Positions 1-7,914 of a stretch of DNA of 32,668 nt are shown piece after piece. Source of the stretch: an uncultured Demequina sp. (GTDB lineage: Bacteria > Actinomycetota > Actinomycetes > Actinomycetales > Demequinaceae); contig NZ_CAJXJX010000014.1 in the NCBI RefSeq assembly GCF_913055775.1, forward strand, positions 1 to 32,668, read 5' to 3'. The translations under genes and the position numbers were made by a program. The notes beneath the pieces are model-generated. The model searched no databases. It had not been told where the DNA came from and was given only the letters and a program-made list of their open reading frames with translations. Every line of letters begins with the position of its first letter. The first letter of the stretch is position 1.

Positions 1-286
1 GGAGACCATCGCGGTGGGCTACCTCATGACCCGCCTCAAGGACCTGCGGTGGTCGCCGTGGGCCGCGATCGCCGCATCGGCCCTGCTCCGCGGCGCCTAC
101 CACCTCTACCAAGGCTGGCCCATGGCGCTCGGCAACGTCGTGATGGGCATCGTGTTCGCGTGGTGGTTCCATCGCACCGGCCGCCTCGCGCCACTCATCA
201 TCGCGCACTGGACCCTGGACGCGGTGGCGTTCATCGGGCCGGAGGTCATCGGCCAGGAGACGCTCGCAGAGTGGGGCATCAAGTAG
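1..286 (+). CDS. CPBP family intramembrane metalloprotease (5' end missing)
   Basis: This is the C-terminal part of a CAAX-protease/bacteriocin-processing (CPBP, 'Abi') membrane protein; the frame is open to the left edge (first full codon at 2), so the true start is outside. What is visible is the conserved second half: hydrophobic segment WSPWAAIAASALLRGAYH with the His of motif 2, the small-residue segment NVVMGIVFAWWF, and the motif-3 His in PLIIAHWTLD. The leading E-T at the very edge could be the end of the motif-1 glutamates, but this cannot be confirmed. The family contains membrane-embedded glutamic/metal-type proteases; the substrate is unknown. It ends with TAG, 74 nt before the next gene, which has its own promoter. 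Family assignment is confident, function is not. Confidence 0.8.
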   Translation, partial: ETIAVGYLMTRLKDLRWSPWAAIAASALLRGAYHLYQGWPMALGNVVMGIVFAWWFHRTGRLAPLIIAHWTLDAVAFIGPEVIGQETLAEWGIK

Positions 287-298
287 CGCTTGCTCCGG

Positions 299-308
299 GC
301 CGATGCGC
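299..308 (+). repeat. 9/10 copy of the iterated 10-mer GCCGATGCGG
   Basis: GCCGATGCGC lies between the first two genes. Other one-mismatch copies are at 424, 8257 (reverse), 11014 (reverse) and 30811. The exact copies are described in the entry at 6981 and in the findings. Confidence 0.5.
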
Positions 309-348
309 GGGCGGGGTTCGCCTCCCACGTCACCTGGGCGGTTCCTCC

Positions 349-354
349 TAGACT
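349..354 (+). promoter_or_regulatory. -10 element of a leaderless promoter (TAGACT)
   Basis: TAGACT is followed by exactly 6 nt and then the ATG at 361, so transcription should start at or next to the A of the start codon. No Shine-Dalgarno sequence stands in front of the ATG. No good -35 element is visible. The same layout recurs at four other genes in the window. Confidence 0.55.
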
Positions 355-360
355 CGTCGC

Positions 361-2835
361 ATGACCGCGGACGACCCGACGCAGGAGACCCCTGCGGAGG
401 ACCCCCTCAAGGGCGTCTCGATCGCCGATGCGCCAGAGGTGCGGGTCCACCGCGTCACGGACCTGATCGCCGCGATCGGCACCGGGGTCGGCGTGATCCT
501 GGTGCTCCTCCTGGGTGCGTACGGCCACGGCACCACCCAGGGTTTCGCGGAGGACGTCGAGGGGATCGCAGGCGTGCTTCAGCGCCTGCTGGTGGCCCCG
601 GTCAACATCTTCTCCGGCATCGTCACGCTGATCGTTCCCGCTGCGGTCATCATCGACCTCGCCGCGCGGCGCGAGCCCCGCCGCATCCTCGAGGTGCTGG
701 GCGCGGCCACCGTGGCCTTCATCGTCACCCTCATCGCCGCGTTCACCACCCTCGAGTGGGGTGCGGAGGAGCTCATCGCCAGCCTCTCGGTGCGCGGCGG
801 CGACGGCGAGATGATCGTCCAGCTTCCCGCCTACCTCGCGGCGGTCGCGGCGATGCTGACGGCCGCAGGACTGCGGACCACGCGCCGGGTCCTGTCGGTG
901 TCGTGGACGCTCCTGTGGATCGCTGGAGCCGTGGCATTCATCTCCGGCATCGTCACGCTGCCGGCCGTGATCTCCGTGGTGCTGATCGGCCGCGCATGCG
1001 GGCTGCTGCTGCGTTGGCTGCTGGGCTCGACCGCCGACCGGGCGTACGGGGTGGCGCTCGTCGAGGGCATTCGTCGCACCGGTTTCGAGCCGCGGCGCAT
1101 TGTCCGAACCGACTCCCACGAGGGCTACGAGCCGGGCGACATCGATCCCGTGTCGTCGGCGATCGGGCGCACCCGGTCAGGGCGCGTCTACGACGTCACG
1201 ACCGTCGAAGGACACCACCTCATTGCCATCGCGCTCGACGGCGACCGTCACGCCGCCGGCTTCCTCTCCAAGCTGTGGGGCACCGTCCGCTTCCGCGGCA
1301 TCGACGCGCGCGCGGAGGTGAGCCTGCGCCACACGGCGGAGTCGACGGCGCTGGCCTCGCACGCCGCGCGCACCGCCGGGGTGCGCACCGCGCGCGTGCT
1401 GGGCATGAGCCAGTCCCGCGACACGATGATCACGGTCTACCAGCGACCGCTCGCCACCCAAGTGCTGACCGACATCCCTGCCGAGGACGTCGACGACGCG
1501 CTGCTGGACGCCATCTGGTCGGAACTGGGGCGTGCCCACGAGGCCGGCATCGCGCACCGCGCCATCAGCACGGACACCATCCTGGTCGCCGAGGAGGACG
1601 GCACCGGCATGCCGCTCGTGTGGGTGACCACCTGGGAGATGGGCGAGGTGGCCGCGTCCACGCTGTCGCGGCGCCTCGACATGGTGCAGATCCTGGGCGC
1701 GACGTCCACGATCGTGGGAGCCGAGCGTGCCGTCGCCGCCGCCTTCCGCGCGGTGGGCGAGGACGTGGTCGAGCAGATCGCGCCGCTGCTGCAGACCATT
1801 GTCATGCCGCGCCAGACGCGGCAGGCCGTCAAGAGGCGCAAGCTGCTGCCGGAGATGCGCTCGCGCATCGTCCAGCGCCTGCCGGACGCGGAGATCGAGC
1901 AGCAGAACATCGCGCGCTTCGGATGGCGGACGGTGCTCACCCTCGCCGCGGCCGTGATCGCGGGCGCGATCATCCTCACGGGCTTCAACACGCAGGAGGT
2001 CATCGCGGCGCTGCGCGACGCCGAGCCACTGTGGATCGGCATCGCCTTCCTGTGGGCGCTGCTCACCTTCATCGGTGCCGCCCTGGCGATGATCGCGTTC
2101 TCGCCGGTCCGACTGCCGTGGATGCGCGTGGTCCTGGTGCAGATCGCCGCCGCCTACATTGCCCTCGCCGTGCCCGCTGGCGTCGGACCGGCCGCGCTCA
2201 ACCTGCGGTTGCTGACCAAGCGCAAGGTCGCTGGCCCGCTCGCGGTCGCGACCGTGGCGCTGGTGCAGGTCAGCGCGATCGTCGTCACGGTGGTCAGCCT
2301 CTTGGTCCTCACCCTCGTCACCGGGTCCGAGGGAACGCTCGCGGCGCTGCCGTCCACCGCAGTGCTGATCGCGGTGGGGTCGATCGCGGGTGTCATCGCC
2401 GCAGCCATGCTCGTGCCCAAGGTGCGTCGCTGGTCACTCGCGAAGATCATGCCGCCGCTGCGGCAGACATGGCCTCGCCTCGTCCAGATCCTCGGCCAGC
2501 CGGTGCGCCTGCTCACGGGCCTGGCCGGCAACTTCATCCAGACCATCGCGTACGTGGGGGCGTTCTACTGCACGCTCCAGGCCTTCGGTCAGGAGCTCGC
2601 GATCATCGACGTCGCGGTGCTGTTCTTCCTGTCGAACGCCGTGGGTGCCGTGGTGCCGACGCCTGGTGGTCTGGGTGCCGTGGAGGCCGCGCTCATCACC
2701 GGTCTGACGTCCGCGGGCATCCCCCTGGGCGTGGCCACCCCCGTGGTGATCGTGTACCGACTCATCACCTACTGGGCCCGCATCCCGCTGGGCTATCTCG
2801 CCATGCAATTCCTGCAGCGCAAGGGCGAGCTCTAG
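361..2835 (+). CDS. Lysyl-PG synthase TM/AglD-type flippase domain protein with internal pseudokinase domain
   Basis: An 824-residue membrane protein in three parts. Residues about 34-215 hold several transmembrane segments. Residues about 270-495 resemble the Kdo/Ser-Thr kinase-like domain found in actinobacterial proteins of this type. Residues about 520-815 are the multi-pass lysylphosphatidylglycerol-synthase TM/UPF0104 flippase domain, with the family signature PTPGGLGAVEA at about 766-776. In the kinase-like part the catalytic loop reads HRAISTDTILV (399-409), so the Asp of HRD is Ala, and the DFG position reads WVTTWEMGE; it is probably not catalytic. There is no C-terminal aminoacyl-transferase (DUF2156) domain, so lipid flipping rather than lysyl-PG synthesis is the likelier role. 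The start is set by a leaderless promoter; the stop shares a CTAG with the convergent SulP gene. Architecture is confident, substrate unknown. Confidence 0.8.
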   Translation: MTADDPTQETPAEDPLKGVSIADAPEVRVHRVTDLIAAIGTGVGVILVLLLGAYGHGTTQGFAEDVEGIAGVLQRLLVAPVNIFSGIVTLIVPAAVIIDLAARREPRRILEVLGAATVAFIVTLIAAFTTLEWGAEELIASLSVRGGDGEMIVQLPAYLAAVAAMLTAAGLRTTRRVLSVSWTLLWIAGAVAFISGIVTLPAVISVVLIGRACGLLLRWLLGSTADRAYGVALVEGIRRTGFEPRRIVRTDSHEGYEPGDIDPVSSAIGRTRSGRVYDVTTVEGHHLIAIALDGDRHAAGFLSKLWGTVRFRGIDARAEVSLRHTAESTALASHAARTAGVRTARVLGMSQSRDTMITVYQRPLATQVLTDIPAEDVDDALLDAIWSELGRAHEAGIAHRAISTDTILVAEEDGTGMPLVWVTTWEMGEVAASTLSRRLDMVQILGATSTIVGAERAVAAAFRAVGEDVVEQIAPLLQTIVMPRQTRQAVKRRKLLPEMRSRIVQRLPDAEIEQQNIARFGWRTVLTLAAAVIAGAIILTGFNTQEVIAALRDAEPLWIGIAFLWALLTFIGAALAMIAFSPVRLPWMRVVLVQIAAAYIALAVPAGVGPAALNLRLLTKRKVAGPLAVATVALVQVSAIVVTVVSLLVLTLVTGSEGTLAALPSTAVLIAVGSIAGVIAAAMLVPKVRRWSLAKIMPPLRQTWPRLVQILGQPVRLLTGLAGNFIQTIAYVGAFYCTLQAFGQELAIIDVAVLFFLSNAVGAVVPTPGGLGAVEAALITGLTSAGIPLGVATPVVIVYRLITYWARIPLGYLAMQFLQRKGEL

Positions 2836-4586
2836 CGGAGAGGCGCCCCGCGCGGTCCGTGCTCCCCGTCGTTCCCGTCGCCCTCGCCGAGGTCCCCGCG
2901 CATCGTCCCGGTGACCGCGTCCACCGCCGCTCCCACCGTGGGCGCGAAGCGCTCGGGCCCGAACCTTGTCCCCAAGCCGTAGCGGCGCAGCCGTTCGACG
3001 ACCGGGTCCTTCATCTCCGCCAGCACTAGTGAGATGTCGTGAGCGGCGAGGTAATCATCCAAGTCGACGAGCGCATCGGCCGCAGTGACGTCGACATCCG
3101 TGATCGGCTCCGCCGCGACGATCAAGGTGGTCACCTGCGGCCCCGCGCGGGCGACCTCCGACCGCACCCAGTTGGAGAACGACGCAGCATTCGCGAAGAA
3201 CAGCGGCGCGTCGTAGCGCACGATCACGACTCCCGGCACCGGTCGTCCTCGCTCCGGGTACCGCGAGAGATCGTGATAGCCGCGCACCCCCGGCACGCGG
3301 CCCAGGGTCGCGCGGTACGGCCGCCACGCGCGCGTCACGAAAGCGAGCAGCGACAGGCCGATCGCGACCACGATGCCCGTGAGCACCCCGAACACGAGGA
3401 CGCCCGCGAACGCGGCGATCGACAACGCGGCATCGAGCCGGTCCATGCGCCACAGCGACACCAGAGCACGGACGTCGATGAGCGTCAGCACCGCCGCGAT
3501 CACGACTGCCGCGAGGGTCGCCTCCGGCAGATACGCCGTGAGCCCGGGCAAGGCGAGCATGAAGACGACCACGAGCGCCGCGCTCACCACACCCGCGAGC
3601 TGCGTGCGCGCACCCCCAGCCTCGGCGACCGGGGTGCGGGAGGACGATGCGGACACGGGGAAGCCTCCTAGTGCGCCGGTGGCGACGTTCGCGGCGCCGA
3701 TGCCGGCCAGCTCCGCGCTCCCGCTCACCTTCTCGCCGCGCCTGGCGGCGAGGGTGCGGGACAGCACGGCGGAGTCGGTGAATGCGACGAGAGCAATGCC
3801 CGCCGCCGGCAGCGAGAGCGCGCCCACATCTGTCCACGTGATGCCCTCGAGCGCCGGCGCGGGCAGCCCCTGGGGCAGCGCGCCGACGACCGGCAGTCGC
3901 TCGCCGAGTCCCGCGGTCCATGCCACTACGATCCCGAGGACCACCACCACGAGCTCGCCAGGCACGGGCGACCGCAGGCGCCGCATCACCAGGATGACGA
4001 CGAGAGACGCCGCCCCCAGTGCTGCGGCGACCCCGATCATCTCGCCACCGACCGCGCCCTCCCACGCGCGCATCGTCCCCTCCCAGAGCGTGCCGGACTC
4101 GACCGAGAACCCCAGCAGCTTCGGCACCTGCGACACGATCACGATCAGTGCGATCGCGTTGAGGTAGCCCACGCGCACCGGCTTGGACAGCAGGTCGGTG
4201 ACGAAGCCGAGTCGTGCCGCCCCCGCGAGCAGCATGAGCGCGCCGACCATGATCGCCATGAGGCCCGCCAGCGCCACCGCTCGATCCGGGTCGCCTGCGG
4301 CGAGCGGCAGCAGCGTCGCGGCGATGATCGGCGCGAGCGCGGAGTCGGGCGCGAGGATGAGGATCCGCGACGGCCCCAGCAGGGCATAGGCGACGAGCGG
4401 CACGATCGAGGCGTAGAGCCCCGTGACTGCAGGCAGGCCCGAGGCCTGCGCGTATCCCATGCCGGCCGGGATCATCAGCGCTGTCACGACCACCCCGGCT
4501 CGGATGTCCGGCCACAGCCACGCGCGCCGGTACCCGCGCGCCACACGCACGCCGGGCACGCAGCGCTCGAGGATCGTCGTCGGCAT
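2832..4586 (-). CDS. SulP family inorganic anion transporter with STAS domain
   Basis: A 584-residue SLC26/SulP permease, expected to carry sulfate, bicarbonate or a similar anion across the cytoplasmic membrane. The N-terminus has the SulP signature region (LWPDIRAGVVVTALMIPAGMGYAQASGLPAVTGLY); many hydrophobic segments follow to about residue 430; the C-terminus is a cytoplasmic STAS domain (from PGVVIVRYDAPLFFANAASF to about DISLVLAEMKDPVVERL). The ATG at 4586 is chosen because GGAGGGAGGAGG lies just upstream and the protein then begins at the usual place; the frame is open further upstream to 4883, but that part is a shadow of the neighbouring gene. Its TAG stop overlaps the stop of the flippase-like gene. 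No carbonic anhydrase gene is adjacent, so the anion cannot be inferred from context. Confidence 0.9.
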   Translation of the reverse strand: MPTTILERCVPGVRVARGYRRAWLWPDIRAGVVVTALMIPAGMGYAQASGLPAVTGLYASIVPLVAYALLGPSRILILAPDSALAPIIAATLLPLAAGDPDRAVALAGLMAIMVGALMLLAGAARLGFVTDLLSKPVRVGYLNAIALIVIVSQVPKLLGFSVESGTLWEGTMRAWEGAVGGEMIGVAAALGAASLVVILVMRRLRSPVPGELVVVVLGIVVAWTAGLGERLPVVGALPQGLPAPALEGITWTDVGALSLPAAGIALVAFTDSAVLSRTLAARRGEKVSGSAELAGIGAANVATGALGGFPVSASSSRTPVAEAGGARTQLAGVVSAALVVVFMLALPGLTAYLPEATLAAVVIAAVLTLIDVRALVSLWRMDRLDAALSIAAFAGVLVFGVLTGIVVAIGLSLLAFVTRAWRPYRATLGRVPGVRGYHDLSRYPERGRPVPGVVIVRYDAPLFFANAASFSNWVRSEVARAGPQVTTLIVAAEPITDVDVTAADALVDLDDYLAAHDISLVLAEMKDPVVERLRRYGLGTRFGPERFAPTVGAAVDAVTGTMRGDLGEGDGNDGEHGPRGAPLR

Positions 4587-4650
4587 CGTCACGCCTCCTC
4601 CCTCCATCCTCCCGCGCGCACGTGCACGCGCGCACCGGGGACAGACGGAA

Positions 4651-4684
4651 CGGTCCGGCCCCGCCGCACGGCGGGACCGGACCG
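4651..4684 (-). terminator. Hairpin terminator after the 4705-5145 gene
   Basis: CGGTCCGG (4651-4658) pairs perfectly with CCGGACCG (4677-4684), and an inner CCCGC/GCGGG extends the stem. It sits 20 nt past the stop of the small leftward gene and ahead of the SulP gene. The T tract is weak, as is usual in high-GC genomes. Confidence 0.7.
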
Positions 4685-4704
4685 CGCGGCTCGGTGTCGG
4701 GCGA

Positions 4705-5145
4705 CTACCCAGCGAGCAGCGTGCGAAGCTCGTCGATCGCTGCGGCCTCCTCGGGCGACACCTTGTCCGAGCCGCCCTTGTCCTTGGATGCCTCGGCGAC
4801 ATTCTGCGCGACGCCGAGCAGCCAGGTACGCACGTTCTCGGCGGCATCCGCCGGCAGCGACGCGAGCACGGGCAGAACGCCATCGATGTAGGCCCGACCC
4901 GTCGAGATCATCAGGTCCTTGTCGGTCGCGTCGACGTTGGGACCGGAATCGTTGTCTCCCGACAGGTGGTCCTTCGCGGCCTGGATCAGATCGTGGCCGG
5001 GACCGGAGGGGATGTCACCGAGCGCGCTGCGCATTGCGAACGCCTCCTTGACCATCCCGAACTTGCCGGAGCGGTTGTGCCCCATCACGAACTGGGTGCA
5101 CCCCACCGCAGCGAGTGCGACCTTCTCGACATCCTGGCCTGACAT
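4705..5145 (-). CDS. Uncharacterised 146-residue soluble protein
   Basis: I do not recognise this protein. It has no signal peptide or transmembrane segment and looks alpha-helical and acidic (SGDNDSGPNVDATDKD in the middle, an Ala/Glu-rich C-terminus ending ELRTLLAG). It contains a single cysteine, in the N-terminal stretch VALAAVGCTQFVMGHN. The ATG at 5145 is preferred over a GTG two codons upstream because AGAGG lies 5 nt before the ATG. Codon use is like its neighbours, and its own terminator (4651-4684) and the terminator of the upstream gene (5271-5291) make it a single-gene unit. The coding call rests on frame length, GC pattern, ribosome site and flanking terminators. Confidence 0.6.
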   Translation of the reverse strand: MSGQDVEKVALAAVGCTQFVMGHNRSGKFGMVKEAFAMRSALGDIPSGPGHDLIQAAKDHLSGDNDSGPNVDATDKDLMISTGRAYIDGVLPVLASLPADAAENVRTWLLGVAQNVAEASKDKGGSDKVSPEEAAAIDELRTLLAG

Positions 5146-5270
5146 GTTCACCTCTGAATCTGCGGACGGCTGTGGGAGTGGCGATGACCCGTCGCGGGCT
5201 GTCGCTCACTCTTCACACTACTTCAGGGCCTCCTTGCACGAGGCTGTCCGTCTACCCCCCAGACTCGGAA

Positions 5271-5291
5271 GGGCCCGGTCCCGCCGGGCCC
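5271..5291 (-). terminator. Hairpin terminator after the AztD-like gene
   Basis: GGGCCCGG (5271-5278) and CCGGGCCC (5284-5291) form a perfect 8-bp stem with loop TCCCG, starting 24 nt past the stop of the leftward gene at 5315. Confidence 0.7.
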
Positions 5292-5314
5292 AGTGAGAGA
5301 GGCGGAGGCAAGCG

Positions 5315-6640
5315 TCAGCCGGTGACGCCCACCCCCTCGTTGAAGGCGAAGCCCGCCTCTGCCGAGCGGTACACCTCGCCCCCCACGTAGTCGACGCTCG
5401 TGATGGTGCCCGTGTTCGGGTCCGTCACGTACGCCATGCCCTCGACGATCGCGAGCGCCGGGTGGGCGGTCTGCCACTCGTCGGGCACCTCCCACGCGTC
5501 GATCACGGGGATCGTCGTGGTGACGTCGCCGGTAGCCGGGTCGATCACGCGCAGCGAGCCGTCGGTGCCGAGCACCAGGACCTCGCCATCGTCGCCGCGG
5601 CGCAGGCCGCGCCACGTGTACGTCGCGTCATCGCCATCGAACGGGTCGGCCACGGTGATGGTCTCGCCCTCGGGGTCGATCAGCGCGATCTCGGACAGCC
5701 CCAGGCCGCCCTCGGGGTCGGACTTGTAGTCGCCCAGCACGATGTCGTTGCCATCGGTCGAGAACAGGTTCCCGATGCGGCCGAAGTCCGTGGGCGAGCT
5801 CAGCTTGTGGATGTGGTCGCCGTGGAAGACGGCGACGCCGTCCTCACACCCGAACGCAACCAGCTCCTCGTCCTCAGACGTGTGGAACGCGGTCTCGCCG
5901 TGAACGCCGGGGCACTCGTCGGTCGAGACGATGACGTCGCCGTCGAGCAGCGCCTGGGCACCCCAGCGCGACTCCTCGTCGCCGACCGTCGTGTAGAGCA
6001 CGCCGGCCTCATCGACCACGGCGACGCCATGGTGTGCAGACTCGGCGGTCCACTCGTCGTGAGCGTGGACGTGGGCGTGCTCGACCATGTCCGTCCACTC
6101 GCTGATCTCGACGACGGTCACGTTGCCCGTGCCGTCGTCCCAGAGGGTTGCGAGCTCGCCGTGGGGAACCACGTGGCCGGGGACCTCGGCCTCGACGATC
6201 ACGTCGGTGAGCGCCGGGTCCGCGGTGAAGTAGTGGAAGTGGTCGCCGTGGGCCTGCGACCACGTGCCGGCGTCCAGGATGGCCCAGCCACCGGTCGTGG
6301 AGACCGCGACGTGGCGGCCGTCACCGGCGTCGCTCAGGCGGTTGAAGCCGTCGATCGGCAGCTCCGCGACAGTTTCCAGGCTCGCGGCATCGAGCACCAC
6401 GATGCCGCCGTCGAAGGTCGCGACGATGCGCGGCGTCTTCGAGGCGTTCTCTGAGGCCGCGGCCGCCGACTCCTCGTCGTGGTCGTGGTCCTCGTCTTCG
6501 TGGTCGTGGTCCTCGTGCTCCTCGGCCGCGGTCGCGTCCTCGGCCGGGTCCTCATCAGTCGCGCACGCACTGAGTGTGAGCGCGAGCGCCGCGGCGGCCG
6601 CGACGGAGACCGCGCGGGCGGGTCGGGCGGTGAAAGACAT
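5315..6640 (-). CDS. aztD: AztD-like zinc metallochaperone lipoprotein
   Basis: A 441-residue exported beta-propeller protein resembling AztD, the extracytoplasmic chaperone that passes zinc to the AztC binding protein of the AztABC importer. Residues 1-26 are a lipoprotein signal peptide (lipobox LSAC, Cys26), so it should be membrane-anchored. A His/Asp/Glu-rich metal-binding stretch follows (EHEDHDHEDEDHDHDEE, about 41-57). The rest is repeated propeller blades (GGIVVLDAAS, GGWAILDAGT, DGVAVFHGD, DGSLRVIDPATG) with further His clusters (HGDHFHYF, EHAHVHAHDE). The ATG at 6640 follows a plausible AGG ribosome site. A GATAACGGTTATC palindrome upstream suggests control by the zinc repressor Zur. 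No aztA, aztB or aztC gene is in the window. The family call is good; the gene symbol is by resemblance only. Confidence 0.75.
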   Translation of the reverse strand: MSFTARPARAVSVAAAAALALTLSACATDEDPAEDATAAEEHEDHDHEDEDHDHDEESAAAASENASKTPRIVATFDGGIVVLDAASLETVAELPIDGFNRLSDAGDGRHVAVSTTGGWAILDAGTWSQAHGDHFHYFTADPALTDVIVEAEVPGHVVPHGELATLWDDGTGNVTVVEISEWTDMVEHAHVHAHDEWTAESAHHGVAVVDEAGVLYTTVGDEESRWGAQALLDGDVIVSTDECPGVHGETAFHTSEDEELVAFGCEDGVAVFHGDHIHKLSSPTDFGRIGNLFSTDGNDIVLGDYKSDPEGGLGLSEIALIDPEGETITVADPFDGDDATYTWRGLRRGDDGEVLVLGTDGSLRVIDPATGDVTTTIPVIDAWEVPDEWQTAHPALAIVEGMAYVTDPNTGTITSVDYVGGEVYRSAEAGFAFNEGVGVTG

Positions 6641-6723
6641 GGTCTACCTAGCCCCAGCGTGGGGCGTCCTTTCCATTGGGGAGGGTGCCGGAACATCCCG
6701 GCTGTGCCACTGTACACGATAGC

Positions 6724-6736
6724 GATAACGGTTATC
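6724..6736. promoter_or_regulatory. Zur-like operator palindrome GATAACGGTTATC
   Basis: GATAAC-G-GTTATC is a perfect 6-1-6 inverted repeat in the 226-bp divergent region between the AztD-like gene and ccdA. It resembles actinobacterial Zur boxes (AT-rich arms around a central A/G-C step), although the arms carry more G/C than the usual consensus. On the minus strand a TACAGT hexamer lies just downstream, so the site would overlap the aztD promoter. Control by Zur is inference from sequence plus the zinc-chaperone neighbour. Confidence 0.55.
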
Positions 6737-6771
6737 ACTGTGAGTGGCGGCGCTGCGTGCCAACCGAGCCA

Positions 6772-6781
6772 CCGCATCGGC
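6772..6781 (-). repeat. Iterated 10-mer (exact copy, reverse orientation)
   Basis: CCGCATCGGC, the complement of GCCGATGCGG, lies in the non-coding region upstream of ccdA and so is not explained by coding. Other reverse copies are at 72, 7453, 14199, 14280, 17215, 18737, 19182 and 20011. Confidence 0.6.
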
Positions 6782-6841
6782 CCTCCGACACGTCCCGCTT
6801 CCCACCCGTCCGCCGCGACCCTCGCTCCGAACTCCCTGGCC

Positions 6842-6847
6842 TAGACT
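6842..6847 (+). promoter_or_regulatory. -10 element (TAGACT) of ccdA
   Basis: TAGACT stands 19 nt before the ccdA ATG. A strong AGGAGGA ribosome site (6854-6860) lies between, so this promoter would give a very short leader. No clear -35 element is visible. Confidence 0.5.
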
Positions 6848-6866
6848 CACGCCAGGAGGACCCTCG

Positions 6867-7895
6867 ATGCTCGACGCCACCGCCGCCGCCTACGCCCTGC
6901 TGCTGGGCGCCGTCGCGGCCTTCAATCCGTGCGGTTTCGCGCTCCTGCCGGCCTACATCACCGTCATCGTGACGGGCAGCGCCGATGCGGGGGTCACCCG
7001 GGGGATGGCACTGCGCCGGGCGGTGGGGTTCGGCCTCGCGATGACCGCGGGCTTCATGATCATCTTCACGGGCTTCGGGCTGCTGTTCGGCGCGGTGAAC
7101 CTGAGCCTGCAGGGGTCGATCCTGCCGTACGTGTCGTACGTGACCGTCGTGATCGGCGCAGTGCTGGTGTGGTTGGGCATCGTGCTGCTGCGCGGGGGAG
7201 AGCTGCGCGGTCCCGGCCTGCGGATCAACACCCGCGCCCCCGGGCGGACCTTCTGGTCGCAGGTGGGCTACGGCGCGACCTTCGCGGTCGCGTCAATGAG
7301 CTGCACGATCGGGCTGTTCCTCGCCGTCGTCGCCCAGGCGCTCGCCGCCACCGGCCCGGTGGGCGCCGTCGCGCCTTTCCTCATCTACGGCGCCGGGATG
7401 GGCGCTTCTGTCCTCGCCGTCTCGATCCTCGCCGCCGTCGCTGGCTCGACCGCCGCATCGGCCCTCCGTCGCCACACCCCCACGCTCATGCGCGTGGGCG
7501 GCGGCCTCATGATCCTCGCCGGCCTGTACGTGTTCGTGTTCGGCCTCGCCGAGGTGCTGCCGCGCTACGGGATCGACGCCCTCAACCCCGTGCTGCACAC
7601 GACCGCACGCTGGCAGTCGTCGGTGTCCGCATGGATCGAGTCGTGGGGCACTGCGGCGCTGATCGTGTTCGTCGTGGTCGTTGCCGTCGCGGCAGTCGTC
7701 ATCCTCCTGCTGGGCCGCCGCAAGGACGGCCAGGCAGCCGATGCGGACTCAGGTGACGAGGATGGCTCCGGTGACGCTGCGGAGGCTGTCTCGCTCGGCG
7801 CCGCTCCCGCAGAGGGCGCGGCACACGCGGAGGGGATCCAGGTGGCGAGCCAGTCGACGCTCGACGCCCTGCGCGACGCCTCCCGCAAGGGGTAG
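6867..7895 (+). CDS. ccdA: CcdA/DsbD-type membrane thiol-disulfide transporter
   Basis: A 342-residue polytopic membrane protein of the CcdA/DsbD family, which carries reducing equivalents from cytoplasmic thioredoxin across the membrane to exported thiol proteins. The two conserved redox cysteines are visible: NPCGFALLPAY (Cys22, first helix) and SCTIGLF (Cys146, fourth helix). The ATG at 6867 follows AGGAGGA. It is longer than a bare six-helix CcdA: an additional region (about 235-290) includes one more hydrophobic segment (AALIVFVVVVAVAAVVILLLG), followed by an acidic Ala/Asp/Gly-rich cytoplasmic tail ending in a short basic helix. Two exported thioredoxin-fold lipoproteins converge on it from the right and are its likely partners. 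A cytochrome c maturation role cannot be excluded, but no ccs genes are adjacent. Confidence 0.85.
   Translation: MLDATAAAYALLLGAVAAFNPCGFALLPAYITVIVTGSADAGVTRGMALRRAVGFGLAMTAGFMIIFTGFGLLFGAVNLSLQGSILPYVSYVTVVIGAVLVWLGIVLLRGGELRGPGLRINTRAPGRTFWSQVGYGATFAVASMSCTIGLFLAVVAQALAATGPVGAVAPFLIYGAGMGASVLAVSILAAVAGSTAASALRRHTPTLMRVGGGLMILAGLYVFVFGLAEVLPRYGIDALNPVLHTTARWQSSVSAWIESWGTAALIVFVVVVAVAAVVILLLGRRKDGQAADADSGDEDGSGDAAEAVSLGAAPAEGAAHAEGIQVASQSTLDALRDASRKG
6981..6990 (+). repeat. Iterated 10-mer GCCGATGCGG (exact copy, forward)
   Basis: This copy encodes Ala-Asp-Ala in ccdA with the otherwise avoided Asp codon GAT. Further exact forward copies are at 7737, 13128, 13230, 16606, 20349, 25881 and 27528. 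Confidence 0.6.
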
Positions 7896-7914
7896 GCACG
7901 CCCACCCCCATTGC

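Noticed and set aside
303-3029. A 908-codon open frame over the flippase-like gene
   Set aside because: It is the +2 shadow of the 361-2835 gene: its product is Arg/Gly/His/Pro-rich low-complexity sequence with no membrane segments, as high-GC shadow frames are.
4587-4883. N-terminal extension of the SulP gene to 4883
   Set aside because: It would overlap the neighbouring gene and its terminator; a strong ribosome site stands at the ATG 4586.
6690-6720. GGAAC followed by GTA about 17 nt later as a SigR-type promoter for ccdA
   Set aside because: The -10 part does not match GTT, and the position is about 150 nt upstream of ccdA with a better -10 element much closer.
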